Positions 42,594-52,719 are shown, numbered from the stretch's first letter. The stretch is DNA of 64,000 nucleotides from JAASSS01 sp021767745 (GCA_034189165.1 JAXHVN010000050.1:62001-126000); one strand, 5' to 3'. The notes: generated by a model from the letters alone, not told the origin. Numbers and translations: made by a program.

Positions 42594-43811
42594 ATGAGTA
42601 CGCAGCAGACTCTCTTGATCTTTCTGGCGAGCCTGGCGCTGCTCAGTGCGGTCGCCTTCCTGCTTGGCCGCACCAAGGCAAGCCAGGCGCGCGACAACGG
42701 CCAGCACATGCACTCGCAGCCCGGCGAGTACGGCCAGTTCGCGGCGGTCGCCGTGGCCCTGCCGGCGCTGCTGGCCGGCGGGGTGCTGGTCGTGCTGGAG
42801 ACCTTCGGCGTGCTCGAGCTCGCAGCCGGCCTGCCGGCCTGGGTGGGTGTCGGCGCAGCGGCGCTCGGCATGGTCTATGGCCTGCGGCGCATCGAGCCGG
42901 AGCTGCGCGCCCGCAACCAGGTCGAGACGGTGATCCGCTGGCTGCTGATCGCCGCCTCGCTGGTGTCGATCCTGACGACGCTGGGCATCGTCGTCTCCAT
43001 CCTCTTCGAGGCGATCCGGTTTTTCCGGCTCGTCAGCCTGTGGGAGTTCATCACGGGGACGGAATGGTCGCCGGATGCGGTCTTCGCCGGCGGCCAGGGC
43101 CAGTTCGGTGCGGTACCGCTGTTCGCCGGCACCTTCATGATCACCGGCATCGCCATGGCCGTCGCGTTGCCGATCGGGCTGCTGTCGGCGATCTTCATGT
43201 CCGAATACGCCTCGCCGGCGGTGCGCACGGCGGCCAAGCCGGTACTGGAAGTGCTGGCGGGCATCCCGACGGTGGTCTACGGCTTCTTCGCCGCCATCAC
43301 CATCAGCCCCTATGTGGTCGCGCTGGCCGAGTTCATCGGCCTCGATGCCTCCTACAAGAACGCGCTCGCGCCCGGCGTGGTGATGGGGATCATGATCATC
43401 CCGATCATCTCCTCGCTGTCGGATGATGTCATCAGCGCGGTCCCGAACTCGCTGCGCGAGGGCGCGCTGGCGCTCGGCAGTACGCAGGCGGAAACCATCC
43501 GCCACGTGGTGGTGCCGGCGGCGCTGCCCGGGATCATCTCGGCGGCGCTGCTGGGCGTATCCCGCGCGCTTGGCGAGACCATGATCGTGGTGATGGCTGC
43601 CAGTCTGCGGCCCAATCTCACCGCCAATCCGCTGGAAGACATGACCACCGTCACGGTGCGCATCGTGGATGCGCTGACCGGTGATCAGGCGTTCGACAGC
43701 GCCGAGACGCTCTCGGCCTTCGCGCTCGGCCTGGTGCTGTTCGTGGTGACGTTGAGCTTGAACCTCGTGTCCACCGTCCTGGTGCGGCGTTTCCGGCAGA
43801 AGTACGAGTAG
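42594..43811 (+). CDS. pstC: Phosphate ABC transporter permease PstC
   Basis: PstC is one of the two channel subunits of the phosphate importer. From the ATG at 42594 it is 405 residues, with extra N-terminal membrane segments (about 1-100) before the transporter domain; this N-terminal extension is longer than in E. coli PstC (319). The permease core shows the EAA-type loop SLREGALALGSTQAETIRHVVVPAALPGI. A TTG at 42576 is an alternative start. Confidence 0.93.
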   Translation: MSTQQTLLIFLASLALLSAVAFLLGRTKASQARDNGQHMHSQPGEYGQFAAVAVALPALLAGGVLVVLETFGVLELAAGLPAWVGVGAAALGMVYGLRRIEPELRARNQVETVIRWLLIAASLVSILTTLGIVVSILFEAIRFFRLVSLWEFITGTEWSPDAVFAGGQGQFGAVPLFAGTFMITGIAMAVALPIGLLSAIFMSEYASPAVRTAAKPVLEVLAGIPTVVYGFFAAITISPYVVALAEFIGLDASYKNALAPGVVMGIMIIPIISSLSDDVISAVPNSLREGALALGSTQAETIRHVVVPAALPGIISAALLGVSRALGETMIVVMAASLRPNLTANPLEDMTTVTVRIVDALTGDQAFDSAETLSAFALGLVLFVVTLSLNLVSTVLVRRFRQKYE

Positions 43812-43819
43812 GCAGGCGC

Positions 43820-44986
43820 ATGGAAAATCGAGAACAGGCCGTTAAACGACGGCTGACCCGGCGGCATCGGGCGAGTCGCTGGTTCCGGCGCATCAGCGGC
43901 TTGGCGCTGCTGCTGGCCGTGGCCTTCCTGATGTTCTTCTTCTACGACATCATCAGCACTGGCTGGAGCGCCTTCCGGCAGGCCGAGATCCAGGTGCCGG
44001 TTTCCTATACCGAGGAGGTCATGGAGATCCCCGCCATGGCCGTGCCGGAGGCTTACGAGGAGTTGGTGAGCCGCGGCTGGATACGGCTGCTGCCCCGCCA
44101 GATGCGCGAGAATCCGGACCTGCTCGGCACCGAGCGACGGGAATGGGTGGTCGCCTCGGCGCCGGTCGATCAGTATCTGAAGGGTCGCTATGCCACGCTC
44201 GATGACGAGCAGCGGGCGCTGGTGGACCAGCTGCAGGCCAGCGATCAGGTGCGGCTCGGGTTCAACACCGGCTTCTTCACCCATGGCGATTCGAAGATCC
44301 CGGAGATCTCGGGCATCTGGGCGGCGTTGGTCGGCTCGATCCTGGTGATCACCGTCACCTTCCTGATCAGCTTTCCGATCGGGGTGATGACGGCGATCTA
44401 TCTGCACGAGTTCGCCGACGACAACTGGTTCACACAGGCGATCGAGGTCAACATCAACAACCTCGCGGCCGTGCCGTCGATCATCTTCGGTCTGCTGGGC
44501 CTGGCGATCTTCATCAACTTCTTCGGCCTGCCGCGTTCCTCGGCACTGGTCGGCGGGCTCACGCTGGCATTGATGACGCTGCCAATCATCATCATCAGCA
44601 CCCGCGCGGCGCTGGCCGCAGTGCCAGACTCCATCCGCGAGGCCGCCCTGGGTGTGGGGACCTCCAAGTGGCGGATGGTGCGCGACCATGTCCTGCCGCT
44701 GTCGTTACCGGGTATCCTGACCGGCACGATCATCGGCATCGCCCAGGCGATGGGGGAGACGGCGCCCTTGCTGATCGTCGGCATGATCGCTTACATCCCG
44801 GATGCACCGAGCAGCTTCACCGAGGCCACCACCGTGTTGCCCGCGCAGATCTTTACCTGGGCGGGCATGCCGGAGCGTGCCTATACCTCCCGCACCGCGG
44901 CCGGCATCATCGTGCTGCTGGCTGTGCTGCTGACCCTGAACGCCACGGCCGTCTACCTGCGCCGCCGCTTCGAGCGACGCTGGTAG
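43820..44986 (+). CDS. pstA: Phosphate ABC transporter permease PstA
   Basis: PstA is the second channel subunit. The 388-residue protein has one N-terminal span (about 24-44), a periplasmic insert of about 110 residues (the part called DUF3333 in related proteins), and the permease core with the EAA loop SIREAALGVGTSKWRMVRDHVLPLSLPGI. It follows pstC by eight bases. It is longer than the E. coli subunit (296) because of the insert, matching the long PstC. Confidence 0.93.
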   Translation: MENREQAVKRRLTRRHRASRWFRRISGLALLLAVAFLMFFFYDIISTGWSAFRQAEIQVPVSYTEEVMEIPAMAVPEAYEELVSRGWIRLLPRQMRENPDLLGTERREWVVASAPVDQYLKGRYATLDDEQRALVDQLQASDQVRLGFNTGFFTHGDSKIPEISGIWAALVGSILVITVTFLISFPIGVMTAIYLHEFADDNWFTQAIEVNINNLAAVPSIIFGLLGLAIFINFFGLPRSSALVGGLTLALMTLPIIIISTRAALAAVPDSIREAALGVGTSKWRMVRDHVLPLSLPGILTGTIIGIAQAMGETAPLLIVGMIAYIPDAPSSFTEATTVLPAQIFTWAGMPERAYTSRTAAGIIVLLAVLLTLNATAVYLRRRFERRW

Positions 44987-45010
44987 CCGGCATAACCGAG
45001 AGATCGCCTC

Positions 45011-45880
45011 ATGAGTGACGGCATGCAAGCAGAGAAGCAGATCGAGTCGCATCCGCGCGAGAACCGCACGCCGCTGGCGCACGGGCCCGATACGCACGCC
45101 ACACCGCAGCCGAAAGAGGACGAGCGGCTGAAGCTGCAGGTGGAGAAGCTGAGCCTGTGGTACGGCCAGTCCCAGGCGCTGCACGGCGTCGATCTGGACA
45201 TACACGCCAACGAGGTGACGGCGCTGATCGGGCCGTCCGGCTGCGGCAAGTCCACCTTCCTGCGTTGTCTGAACCGCATGAACGACCTGATCAAGGAAGT
45301 GCGTGTGGAGGGCAAGGTCATGCTGGAAGGCCAGGATCTCTACGATCCGAAGGTCGATGTGGTGCAGCTGCGTACCCGGGTGGGCATGGTCTTCCAGAAG
45401 CCGAATCCGTTCCCGAAGAGCATCTACGACAACATCGCCTATGCGCCGCTGCTGCACGGCATGGTGCGCAAGGGCGAGGAGTGCGACGAACTGGTGGAAA
45501 GCTCGCTCAAGCGGGCCGGCCTGTGGAAGGAGGTGGCCGATCGGCTGCACTCGCCCGGCACCTCGCTCTCCGGGGGGCAGCAGCAGCGCCTGTGCATCGC
45601 GCGGGCGATCGCGGTCAACCCCGATGTGGTGCTGATGGACGAGCCGGCCTCGGCGCTCGATCCGGTGTCCACGGCGACGGTGGAGGAGCTGATCCACGAC
45701 CTGCGCAAGCAGTACACGATCGTGATCGTGACGCACAATCTGCAGCAGGCTGCCCGGGTGGCCGGTTACACGGCGTTTTTCTATCTCGGCCGGATCATCG
45801 AGTACGGCGATACCAGCACGCTGTTCACCAACCCGCGGGAAAAGCGTACCGAGGATTACCTCACCGGCCGCTACGGCTGA
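45011..45880 (+). CDS. pstB: Phosphate ABC transporter ATPase PstB
   Basis: PstB powers phosphate import. The 289-residue protein has Walker A GPSGCGKST (74-82), the signature LSGGQQQR, Walker B VLMDEPASALD and the switch histidine in IVTHNLQQAARVAGYTAFF. The first 40 residues are a hydrophilic extension. The operon ends here; phoU, which commonly follows pstB, is absent. The 117 bases to the convergent RND gene hold a perfect GCCCGCG/CGCGGGC hairpin (45978-45994) without a T-tract. Confidence 0.95.
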   Translation: MSDGMQAEKQIESHPRENRTPLAHGPDTHATPQPKEDERLKLQVEKLSLWYGQSQALHGVDLDIHANEVTALIGPSGCGKSTFLRCLNRMNDLIKEVRVEGKVMLEGQDLYDPKVDVVQLRTRVGMVFQKPNPFPKSIYDNIAYAPLLHGMVRKGEECDELVESSLKRAGLWKEVADRLHSPGTSLSGGQQQRLCIARAIAVNPDVVLMDEPASALDPVSTATVEELIHDLRKQYTIVIVTHNLQQAARVAGYTAFFYLGRIIEYGDTSTLFTNPREKRTEDYLTGRYG

Positions 45881-45997
45881 TTCCCCCGCAAGGGCGGCGC
45901 GGCGCATCCCACGGCGGATGGCGCGGCGGCATTGCTCGCCTCCCGTCGCGCGGCCGGGCTTTCCTGACGTGACGGGGGCCCGCGACTCGCGGGCGCC

Positions 45998-48900
45998 CTA
46001 GTCACCGGCCGGTGGTGGTGGCGGGGTGGCATCGAGGCCGGCGTAGTCCAGGCGATAGAACAGGCTGTAGAGCACCGGCACCACGCCGAGGGTCAGCAGC
46101 GTGGCGAACAGCAGACCGAAGATGATGGCGATCGCCATCGACTGGAACAGCGCGCCCCCGAACAGCCACAGTGGCAGCATGCCGAGCGAGGTGGTCGCGG
46201 CGCTGAGCAGGATCGGCCGCAGCCGGCGCTGCGCCGCCTGCAACACCGCCTCCGCCGGCTCGTAGCCGCCCTCACGCTGCTCAATGCCGATGCGATCGAT
46301 CAGCACGATCGCATTGTTGATGACGATGCCGGACAGCGAGATCACGCCGAGGATCGTCATGAAGCCGAACCAGGTCTGCGTCGCGAGCAGGCCGACCGTC
46401 ACGCCGATCAGCCCCAGCGGCACCGTCAGCAGAATGATCCCGGCCCGCCGGATCGAATTGAACTGCACCACCAGCAGCAGGGCGATGATCAATCCGGCGA
46501 TCGGCAGCTGCGCGGCGATTGCGCCGCGCGCATCCTCGGACTCCTCGAACTCGCCCCCGAACTCGAAGCGGTAGCCGGCCGGCCACTGTGACTGGCGTTC
46601 CGTCAGCCAAGGGCGCAGTTGTTCGATCACGCCCCGGGTGGTGACCGAGCCACGCAGGTCGGCCGTGACGGTGATGTTGCGCTGGCGGTTCTTGCGGTAG
46701 ATCAGGGCCGGCTCCCAGATCAGCTCGAGCCGGGCCAGATCGCGCAGCGGCACACTCCGTTCGGCGCGATCGCCGAAGATCGCCACGGCCTCGATATCGG
46801 CCAGCGACATCTGTTCGCCGTCGCGTGAACGCAACAGGATCGGCACCAGGTCCTCGTCCTCCCGATACTCGGTGAGCGCCATGCCGGAGAGGGCGCTGCG
46901 CAGCGAATCGGCCACGTTGCGCGGGGTGATGCCGAGCTGGCGCGCACGCGCCTGGTCGATCTGCACCCGCAGCTTCTGCGTCCGCTCGCCCCAATCGTCA
47001 TCGACGTTGTAGACGCCCTCGATGCTGCGCAGCCGATCCTGCACCTCAGCGGAGATCGCCTGCAGTGCATCGATCTCGTCGCCCAACAGGCGGATCCCGA
47101 TCGGGTGCTGCAGGCCGGGCCCGTTCTGGATCTTGCGCAGCGTCACGATGGCATCGGGCAGCTCGGTCCGCAGCCAACGTTCCAGCCGGTCGATCTGCGC
47201 CGGGATGTGTTCCCAGTTGCGCACGTTGACCAGCAGGAAGGCGTAGTTCGACTTCGGTGGCTCGGGCGTGTGCTGCAGGATGTAGCGCGGCCCGCCATAG
47301 CCGATGTAGCTCGCCCAGCTCTCCACGCCCGGGGCATCCTCATCGGCGTCGGGCGGTGCGCGCATCGTCTCGTCCAGGTGGCGTTCGACCTCGGCGACCA
47401 CCTGCGCCGTCTGCTCGATCGCGGTGCCGACCGGCAGTTCGAGCTCCACCTTGAAGAAGGCGTTCTCGGACGGCGGGAAGAAGCTGTTCGGCACCTGCGC
47501 GAGGCCATAGAGCGCGCCGGCGAACAGGGCGGCGGTGGCCAAGAGGCTGAGCCAGCGATGGTGCGCCACGCTCAACAGCAGCCGGCGATAGCCGCGGTAG
47601 AAACGGGTGTCGTAGGGGTTGCGCCGTTCGCCCTCGGCGGCGCGCAGCAGCCAGCGGCACAGCAGCGGCAGTACCGTCATCGCCAGCACCCAGGAGCTGA
47701 GCAGCGCGATCGCGACCACCTTGAACAGCGGCGCGGTGTACTCGCCGACTTCCTCCTCGGCGAGATAGATCGGCAGGAACGCCGCCGCCGTGGTCAATGA
47801 CGAGGTCAGCAGCGGCACCGCCAGCTCCCGCGCCGAATCCACCGCCGCCTGCAGCCGCTCGCGGCCCTCCTGCAGCTGCACCAGGATGCTTTCGGCCATG
47901 ACGATGCCGTTGTCGACGATGATGCCGAGCGAGATGATCAGCGCCGCCAGCGAGATGCGATCCAGCCCGATCTGCAGCAGCGACATTACCCACAGCGTGG
48001 TCAGGATCACCATCGGCAGCAGCGAGGCGACCACCAGCCCGGTGCGCAGGCCGAGGAAGGTCAGCAGCACCAGCAGCACGACCGCCACCGACTGACCGAG
48101 ATTGCTGACGAACTGATCGACGGCCCGATCCACCCGGGCCGGCTGATAGGCGACGCGGCTGACCTCCAGGCCCACGGGCAGGCGCTGCTCGAGCACCTGC
48201 AGCCGCGCCTGCACCTTTCGGCTGAGGTCGAGGATGTTACCGCCCTCGCGCATGGCGACGGCCACGATCACCGCAGGCTGTGCACTGTGCCGCACCAGGG
48301 TGCGGGGCGGATCCTCGTAGCCCACCCGGATCTCGGCGAGGTCGCGCAGCGCCAGTTCGTCGCCGCCGGGCAGCGGGATGAGCGTCTCCTCGATCGCGGC
48401 GATGCGATCGTAGTTGCCGGAGGGCTCCACCACGATGCGCCGATCCCCCAGCCGCCACTGACCGCCGGGTGCGACGATGTTGGTCGCCTGCAGTGCCTGC
48501 ATCAGCTGGCCCGGCGACAGGCCGTAGCCGTTCAGCGTGGCGTTGTCGTAGTCGAGGTAGAGTCGTTCGGGCTGCACGCCATGCAGCTGTGCCTTCGCGA
48601 CCTGATCGATCAGCAGGAAGTCATCCCGCAGCGTCTCTCCGGCCTGCTCGAGCGCCGCATAGTCGAAGTCCTGTCCGTGCACCGCCAGCACGATGCCGTA
48701 CACATCGCCGAATTCGTCATCCACGCTCGGTGGCTGGGCGCCGCCCGGCAGTTCGCTGCGGATGTCGCGCATCTTGCGCCGCAGCTCGTCCCAGATCGGT
48801 CGCAGGTTCGTGTACTCGGGACGCACGAACACGTTCACCACCGAGACGCCGGCCGCCGACTCGCTGCTGACATAGTCCAGCTCCTCGATGCGCTGGATTT

Positions 48901-49108
48901 CGCGCTCGAGCTTGTCGGTCACCAGCCGTTCCACGCGCTGTGGGCTGGCGCCGGGGAACAGCGTCGTCACCCGCGCCACGCGGATCGTGAAGCCGGGATC
49001 CTCCGCGCGGGGCAGGTTGAAGAACGCCGCGATCCCCGCCGCCATGATCAATGCAAGGGCGGTGAGGGTGATGCGGTTGCCCTGGATGGCAACGCGGGTG
49101 GGATTCAA
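45998..49108 (-). CDS. RND-family efflux pump permease
   Basis: The 1036-residue protein is a full-length RND transporter with the usual plan of twelve membrane segments and two large periplasmic loops. FFNLPRAEDPGFTIRVARVTTLFPGASP at the start and the SLGIIVDNGIVMAES segment near residue 400 are typical. In the latter, one of the paired acidic residues of drug pumps (Asp-Asp in AcrB) is Asp-Asn. This and the sequence style suggest the group of RND pumps outside the AcrB type; the substrate is unknown. It starts inside the end of the adaptor gene (ATGA), so the two form an operon. No outer-membrane channel gene is near. Confidence 0.92.
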   Translation of the reverse strand: MNPTRVAIQGNRITLTALALIMAAGIAAFFNLPRAEDPGFTIRVARVTTLFPGASPQRVERLVTDKLEREIQRIEELDYVSSESAAGVSVVNVFVRPEYTNLRPIWDELRRKMRDIRSELPGGAQPPSVDDEFGDVYGIVLAVHGQDFDYAALEQAGETLRDDFLLIDQVAKAQLHGVQPERLYLDYDNATLNGYGLSPGQLMQALQATNIVAPGGQWRLGDRRIVVEPSGNYDRIAAIEETLIPLPGGDELALRDLAEIRVGYEDPPRTLVRHSAQPAVIVAVAMREGGNILDLSRKVQARLQVLEQRLPVGLEVSRVAYQPARVDRAVDQFVSNLGQSVAVVLLVLLTFLGLRTGLVVASLLPMVILTTLWVMSLLQIGLDRISLAALIISLGIIVDNGIVMAESILVQLQEGRERLQAAVDSARELAVPLLTSSLTTAAAFLPIYLAEEEVGEYTAPLFKVVAIALLSSWVLAMTVLPLLCRWLLRAAEGERRNPYDTRFYRGYRRLLLSVAHHRWLSLLATAALFAGALYGLAQVPNSFFPPSENAFFKVELELPVGTAIEQTAQVVAEVERHLDETMRAPPDADEDAPGVESWASYIGYGGPRYILQHTPEPPKSNYAFLLVNVRNWEHIPAQIDRLERWLRTELPDAIVTLRKIQNGPGLQHPIGIRLLGDEIDALQAISAEVQDRLRSIEGVYNVDDDWGERTQKLRVQIDQARARQLGITPRNVADSLRSALSGMALTEYREDEDLVPILLRSRDGEQMSLADIEAVAIFGDRAERSVPLRDLARLELIWEPALIYRKNRQRNITVTADLRGSVTTRGVIEQLRPWLTERQSQWPAGYRFEFGGEFEESEDARGAIAAQLPIAGLIIALLLVVQFNSIRRAGIILLTVPLGLIGVTVGLLATQTWFGFMTILGVISLSGIVINNAIVLIDRIGIEQREGGYEPAEAVLQAAQRRLRPILLSAATTSLGMLPLWLFGGALFQSMAIAIIFGLLFATLLTLGVVPVLYSLFYRLDYAGLDATPPPPPAGD

Positions 49109-50238
49109 TCGAGCGGCCCGGCCGGCGCCTGCATGCGCACCTGTTCGCCATCGCGCAGTCGGGCGAGGCCCGCGGTCACCACCCGATCGCCGGGATGCAG
49201 CCCGTCGATGATCTGCACCCCCGTCGGCGTCAGCTCGCCGACCGTGACCGCCTGCCGCCGTACCGTGGCCTGCCGCTCGGCCTGCGCCGCGTCGGCGCTG
49301 GCCGCCTGTTCGGGCTGCAGCACGAAAGCGAAATGACCGGCGCGATCCTCACCGATGGCACCCGCCGGTACCTGCACCGTCGCGGCAGTCGGCGCCGCCA
49401 CCGCGAAGCGGGCCGTGCCGGTGAGGCCGGGCCGCAGCGCCTCGCTCGTGGACTGCAGCAGGACGCGCACCGTGTGCGCCGGTGCCTCGTCCGGCCCCGG
49501 CGCGACGATCTGCGAGACGGCGCCCTCGATCTCGCCGGGCAGCGCCACGAGTTCGGCCTGGCTGGCGGTGCCGAGCGCAATGGCGGCCACATCGCGGCTG
49601 GGCATTTGCACCCGCAGCTCGTAGCCCTCGCCGCAGTCCAGACGCAGCACCGGCTGCCCCGGCGAGACGGTCTCGCCGCGATCGGCAAGCCGGCGCATCA
49701 CGCGGCAGGCACCCGGCGATTGCAGGGTCGTGTAGTCCAGGTTCAGCTGCGCCGCCTGGAGTTGCTCGCGGGCCGCCTGTTCCTGGGCGCGCGCTTGCGT
49801 CAGCTGCGCGGCGAGATCGTCCACCTGGTTTTCCGGTACCGCGCGGGACTCATAGAGCTTCTGCGCCCGGCCGAGGTTATCGCGGGCGTTGGTGGTGCGC
49901 GAGCGGCGCGCCGAGAGATTGGCCTGCGCCTGCTGCACCGCAACGCGGTAGTCCTCGGCATCGAGTTGGCCGAGCGGCTGCCCGGGCTCGACCCGATCGC
50001 CGGCCTCCACCGGCAGGCGCTCGATGGTGCCCTGCACGCGGAAGGCGACCTCGGCGGTGCTGACCGCCTCGGTCACGCCCACGTAGTGACGATGGCGCAG
50101 TTGCGGTGGCGGCTCGGCGACCACGTAGCGGACCGGGCGCAGCGGCATCGGCTCGGTGGCGGTCTCATCGCCGCCGCAGGCGGCCAGCGTTGCGGTGAGC
50201 GCGAGCATGAGCAGCGGCGCCTGCCGGGGGAAGGTCAT
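49105..50238 (-). CDS. RND efflux periplasmic adaptor lipoprotein
   Basis: The 377-residue protein joins the RND pump to an outer-membrane channel. It has a lipoprotein signal ending LAAC (C21), a lipoyl-type domain (VQGTIERLPVEAGDRVEPGQPLGQLD), an alpha-helical hairpin (about 95-150), a second lipoyl half and a beta-barrel part ending IDGLHPGDRVVTAGLARLRDGEQVR. No regulator gene precedes it; the space to the GH65 gene is only 51 bases. Confidence 0.92.
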   Translation of the reverse strand: MTFPRQAPLLMLALTATLAACGGDETATEPMPLRPVRYVVAEPPPQLRHRHYVGVTEAVSTAEVAFRVQGTIERLPVEAGDRVEPGQPLGQLDAEDYRVAVQQAQANLSARRSRTTNARDNLGRAQKLYESRAVPENQVDDLAAQLTQARAQEQAAREQLQAAQLNLDYTTLQSPGACRVMRRLADRGETVSPGQPVLRLDCGEGYELRVQMPSRDVAAIALGTASQAELVALPGEIEGAVSQIVAPGPDEAPAHTVRVLLQSTSEALRPGLTGTARFAVAAPTAATVQVPAGAIGEDRAGHFAFVLQPEQAASADAAQAERQATVRRQAVTVGELTPTGVQIIDGLHPGDRVVTAGLARLRDGEQVRMQAPAGPLD

Positions 50239-50289
50239 GATGAGCCTGGCGTGGATCTGCCGGTGAGACCGCAGCGCCCGCCCGGAGTT

Positions 50290-52719
50290 CTAGCAGCCGG
50301 TCCGATCAGAGGCTGCACTCAGCGGTCGTTCCATCACCTCGCCGCTCGCCAGCTGCACGCGCTCGCCCCGCAGCAAGAGCGTGATCGGCGCGGCGCGGGT
50401 GGGGGCCGCGGCCACGCGCAACTGCTCGGCCCGCACCGTGAGCGTAAGCCAATGGCCGCGGTAGCGGATCAGCAGCTCGATACCCTGGATGTCCTCGGGC
50501 AGGGCCGGATCCAGCTGCAGGCAGTCCTCGGCGGCGACCACGCCGGTGTAGCCGCGCTGGAACAGGTCGACCGTGCCGGCCATGGCGCCCAGATGGATGC
50601 CCTCCGGTGTCGTGCCGCCCTGGCTGTCGGCCACGTCGCTCTCCAGCGCCTGCACCGCGTAGGCCCACGAGTTCGGCCGGTCCAGCCGCGCCAGTACCCA
50701 GGCGTGGACGACCCGGCTGAGCGTCGAGCCGTGCGAGGTGCGCTGCAGGTAGTACTCGACGATGGCGCGCCGCTCCTGCGGGCTCAGTGGCTGATAGCCG
50801 CAGTGCCCGAGCAGGGCGTCGAGCTCGTGCGGCGTCAGCAGGTAGAACAGCATCAGCACGTCGGCCTGCTTGGAGGCCTGGTAGCGATTGGGTGTGTCAC
50901 CCTCGGCCTCCAGCACCCGGTCGAGGCGCTGGATGTCCTCGTAGCGGCTCCGGTAGTCGTCCCAGGCGAACGGCTCGAGGTCGGCATAGCCGGCGAACTG
51001 GCTGATGATGCGCCGGCCGGCGCCGTCCTCGTGGAAGGGCACGTACATGCGCCCGGCGATGTCGCGCCAGCGTTCCAGCTCGTCGTCGACCAGCCCGATC
51101 TGGGCGCGGAGCTCATCCCGCCGGTAGGCCGGCAGCCGGGCCAGCACCTGCTGGGCGCGCTGCAGCACCCAGACGGTCATCAGGTTGGTGTAGGCGTTGT
51201 CGTCAAGCCCCGGCCGCGCCGCGCCGGGGTAGCGTTCGTGGTATTCATCCGGGCCCATGACGCCGCGGATGTGAAAGCGGTCCTGCTCGGCATCGTAGGT
51301 GGCCAGGCTGGCCCAGAAGCGGGCGATCTCCAGCAGCATCTCGGCGCCGTAGTAGTTCAGGAATTCCTGATCCTGCGTCACCTCCACGTACTGCCAGATG
51401 TTGTAGGCGATGGCGATGTTGATGTGCCGCTGCAGGTGCGAGCCGTCCTCCAGCCAGCGGCCGGACTTCGGATTCAGGTGCAGGATCTGCGTTTCCTCGC
51501 GGCCGTCGCTGCCGCTCTGCCAGGGGAACATCGCCCCGGCCAGGCCGGCCTGGCGCGCGAGCAGACGGGCCCGCCCGAGGCGACGGAAGCGATAGCGGAG
51601 CAGGGCGCGGGTCAGCTCCGGCAGGCGCAGGTTCAGGAACGGGAAGATGAACAGCTCGTCCCAGAAGATGTGGCCGCGGTAGGCCTCGCCATGCCAGCCG
51701 CGGGCCGGCACGCCGACGTCGCGGTCGATCGTGTTCGGCGACACCGTCTGCAATAGATGCAGGATGTGCAGCCGCAGGATGCGCACGGACCGGTCGCCGT
51801 CGGTCAGCTCGATGTGGAAGCGCCGCCAGAGTTGGTGCCAGGCGAGCGTGTGCCGGCGCAGCAGGCCGTCGAAGTCGTCCGCCGTCTCCAGCCGCTCGCG
51901 CGCTGCCAGCGAGGGGGAGGCGATGGCGCGGTCGAGGCTGGTGAACAGCCGCACCTGCTTGTCGACCACCAGCTCGCAGTCGCGCGCCAGCGGCAGGGTG
52001 AAGGTGAGGCTCAGCGCCTGCTCCTGCGCTTCCAGCTGCGAGGGCGGGGTGACCGGATGGCCGTCGCTGAACAGGCGTGTGCGGGCGGCGTAGGCGATGC
52101 GGATGCCGGAGCTGATCATCTCGCAGTCGAGCGTGACGGTCTCGTTGTTGCGCTGTGCGCCGGTGAAGCCGGTCAGGTGGTGACGCTCCAGCTCCCGGTA
52201 ACGGGCGACCCCGTTGTTGCAGATGGCGCCGTCCAGCCCCGAGCGGATGCGGATCTCCCCCGACCAATTCAGGGCCCGCACCCGCAGCCGCTGAGCCGCG
52301 GCGTTGGGTTCGGCCATACTCACCAGCCGCTCGAGGGTGAGGGCGGTGCGCCGGCCATCGTGCGTGACGCACACGAGTTCGAAGCGGAGCACCGCACTGC
52401 GCATGTCGAGCGTCTGGCGGTAGTGCTCCAACTCGACGTTGCCCGGCGCGAAGGGCTCCTCGCCCTCAAGGCAGACGTTCAGCGGCAGCCAGTTGGGCAG
52501 GTTGACCAGATCCTCGTTCTCCACCCGCCGTCCGCCGACCTCGGAGAGGCGCCGGTCGTAGCCGCCGGCGAGATAGGTGCCCGGGTAATGGATGCCGTCA
52601 TCGTGCGCCCAGGGAGCGGCGCCGCGGGTGGCGAAGTAGCCGTTGCCCAGCGTGCACAGCGCTTCGCGCAGCCCCTCCTGGCGGGGCACGTAGTCCTGGT
52701 ATTCGAGCTGCCAGCTCAT
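50290..52719 (-). CDS. Glycoside hydrolase family 65 phosphorylase (alpha-glucoside phosphorylase)
   Basis: GH65 enzymes split alpha-linked glucose disaccharides such as maltose, trehalose or kojibiose with phosphate, giving beta-glucose-1-phosphate and glucose. The 809-residue protein has the N-terminal beta-sandwich (LGNGYFATRG...), the helical barrel with FWDELFIFPFL, the catalytic acid E492 in GPDEYHE, and phosphate-site motifs KQADV and TSHGSTLSRVVHA, which favour phosphorylase over hydrolase. The substrate is not decided by sequence; the coupled otsB suggests trehalose. The start overlaps the otsB stop as ATGA. Confidence 0.9.
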   Translation of the reverse strand: MSWQLEYQDYVPRQEGLREALCTLGNGYFATRGAAPWAHDDGIHYPGTYLAGGYDRRLSEVGGRRVENEDLVNLPNWLPLNVCLEGEEPFAPGNVELEHYRQTLDMRSAVLRFELVCVTHDGRRTALTLERLVSMAEPNAAAQRLRVRALNWSGEIRIRSGLDGAICNNGVARYRELERHHLTGFTGAQRNNETVTLDCEMISSGIRIAYAARTRLFSDGHPVTPPSQLEAQEQALSLTFTLPLARDCELVVDKQVRLFTSLDRAIASPSLAARERLETADDFDGLLRRHTLAWHQLWRRFHIELTDGDRSVRILRLHILHLLQTVSPNTIDRDVGVPARGWHGEAYRGHIFWDELFIFPFLNLRLPELTRALLRYRFRRLGRARLLARQAGLAGAMFPWQSGSDGREETQILHLNPKSGRWLEDGSHLQRHINIAIAYNIWQYVEVTQDQEFLNYYGAEMLLEIARFWASLATYDAEQDRFHIRGVMGPDEYHERYPGAARPGLDDNAYTNLMTVWVLQRAQQVLARLPAYRRDELRAQIGLVDDELERWRDIAGRMYVPFHEDGAGRRIISQFAGYADLEPFAWDDYRSRYEDIQRLDRVLEAEGDTPNRYQASKQADVLMLFYLLTPHELDALLGHCGYQPLSPQERRAIVEYYLQRTSHGSTLSRVVHAWVLARLDRPNSWAYAVQALESDVADSQGGTTPEGIHLGAMAGTVDLFQRGYTGVVAAEDCLQLDPALPEDIQGIELLIRYRGHWLTLTVRAEQLRVAAAPTRAAPITLLLRGERVQLASGEVMERPLSAASDRTGC

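Noticed and set aside
45978..45994. GCCCGCG/CGCGGGC hairpin as a terminator between pstB and the RND gene
   Set aside because: The stem is perfect but no T-tract follows on either strand, so I did not list it as a terminator.
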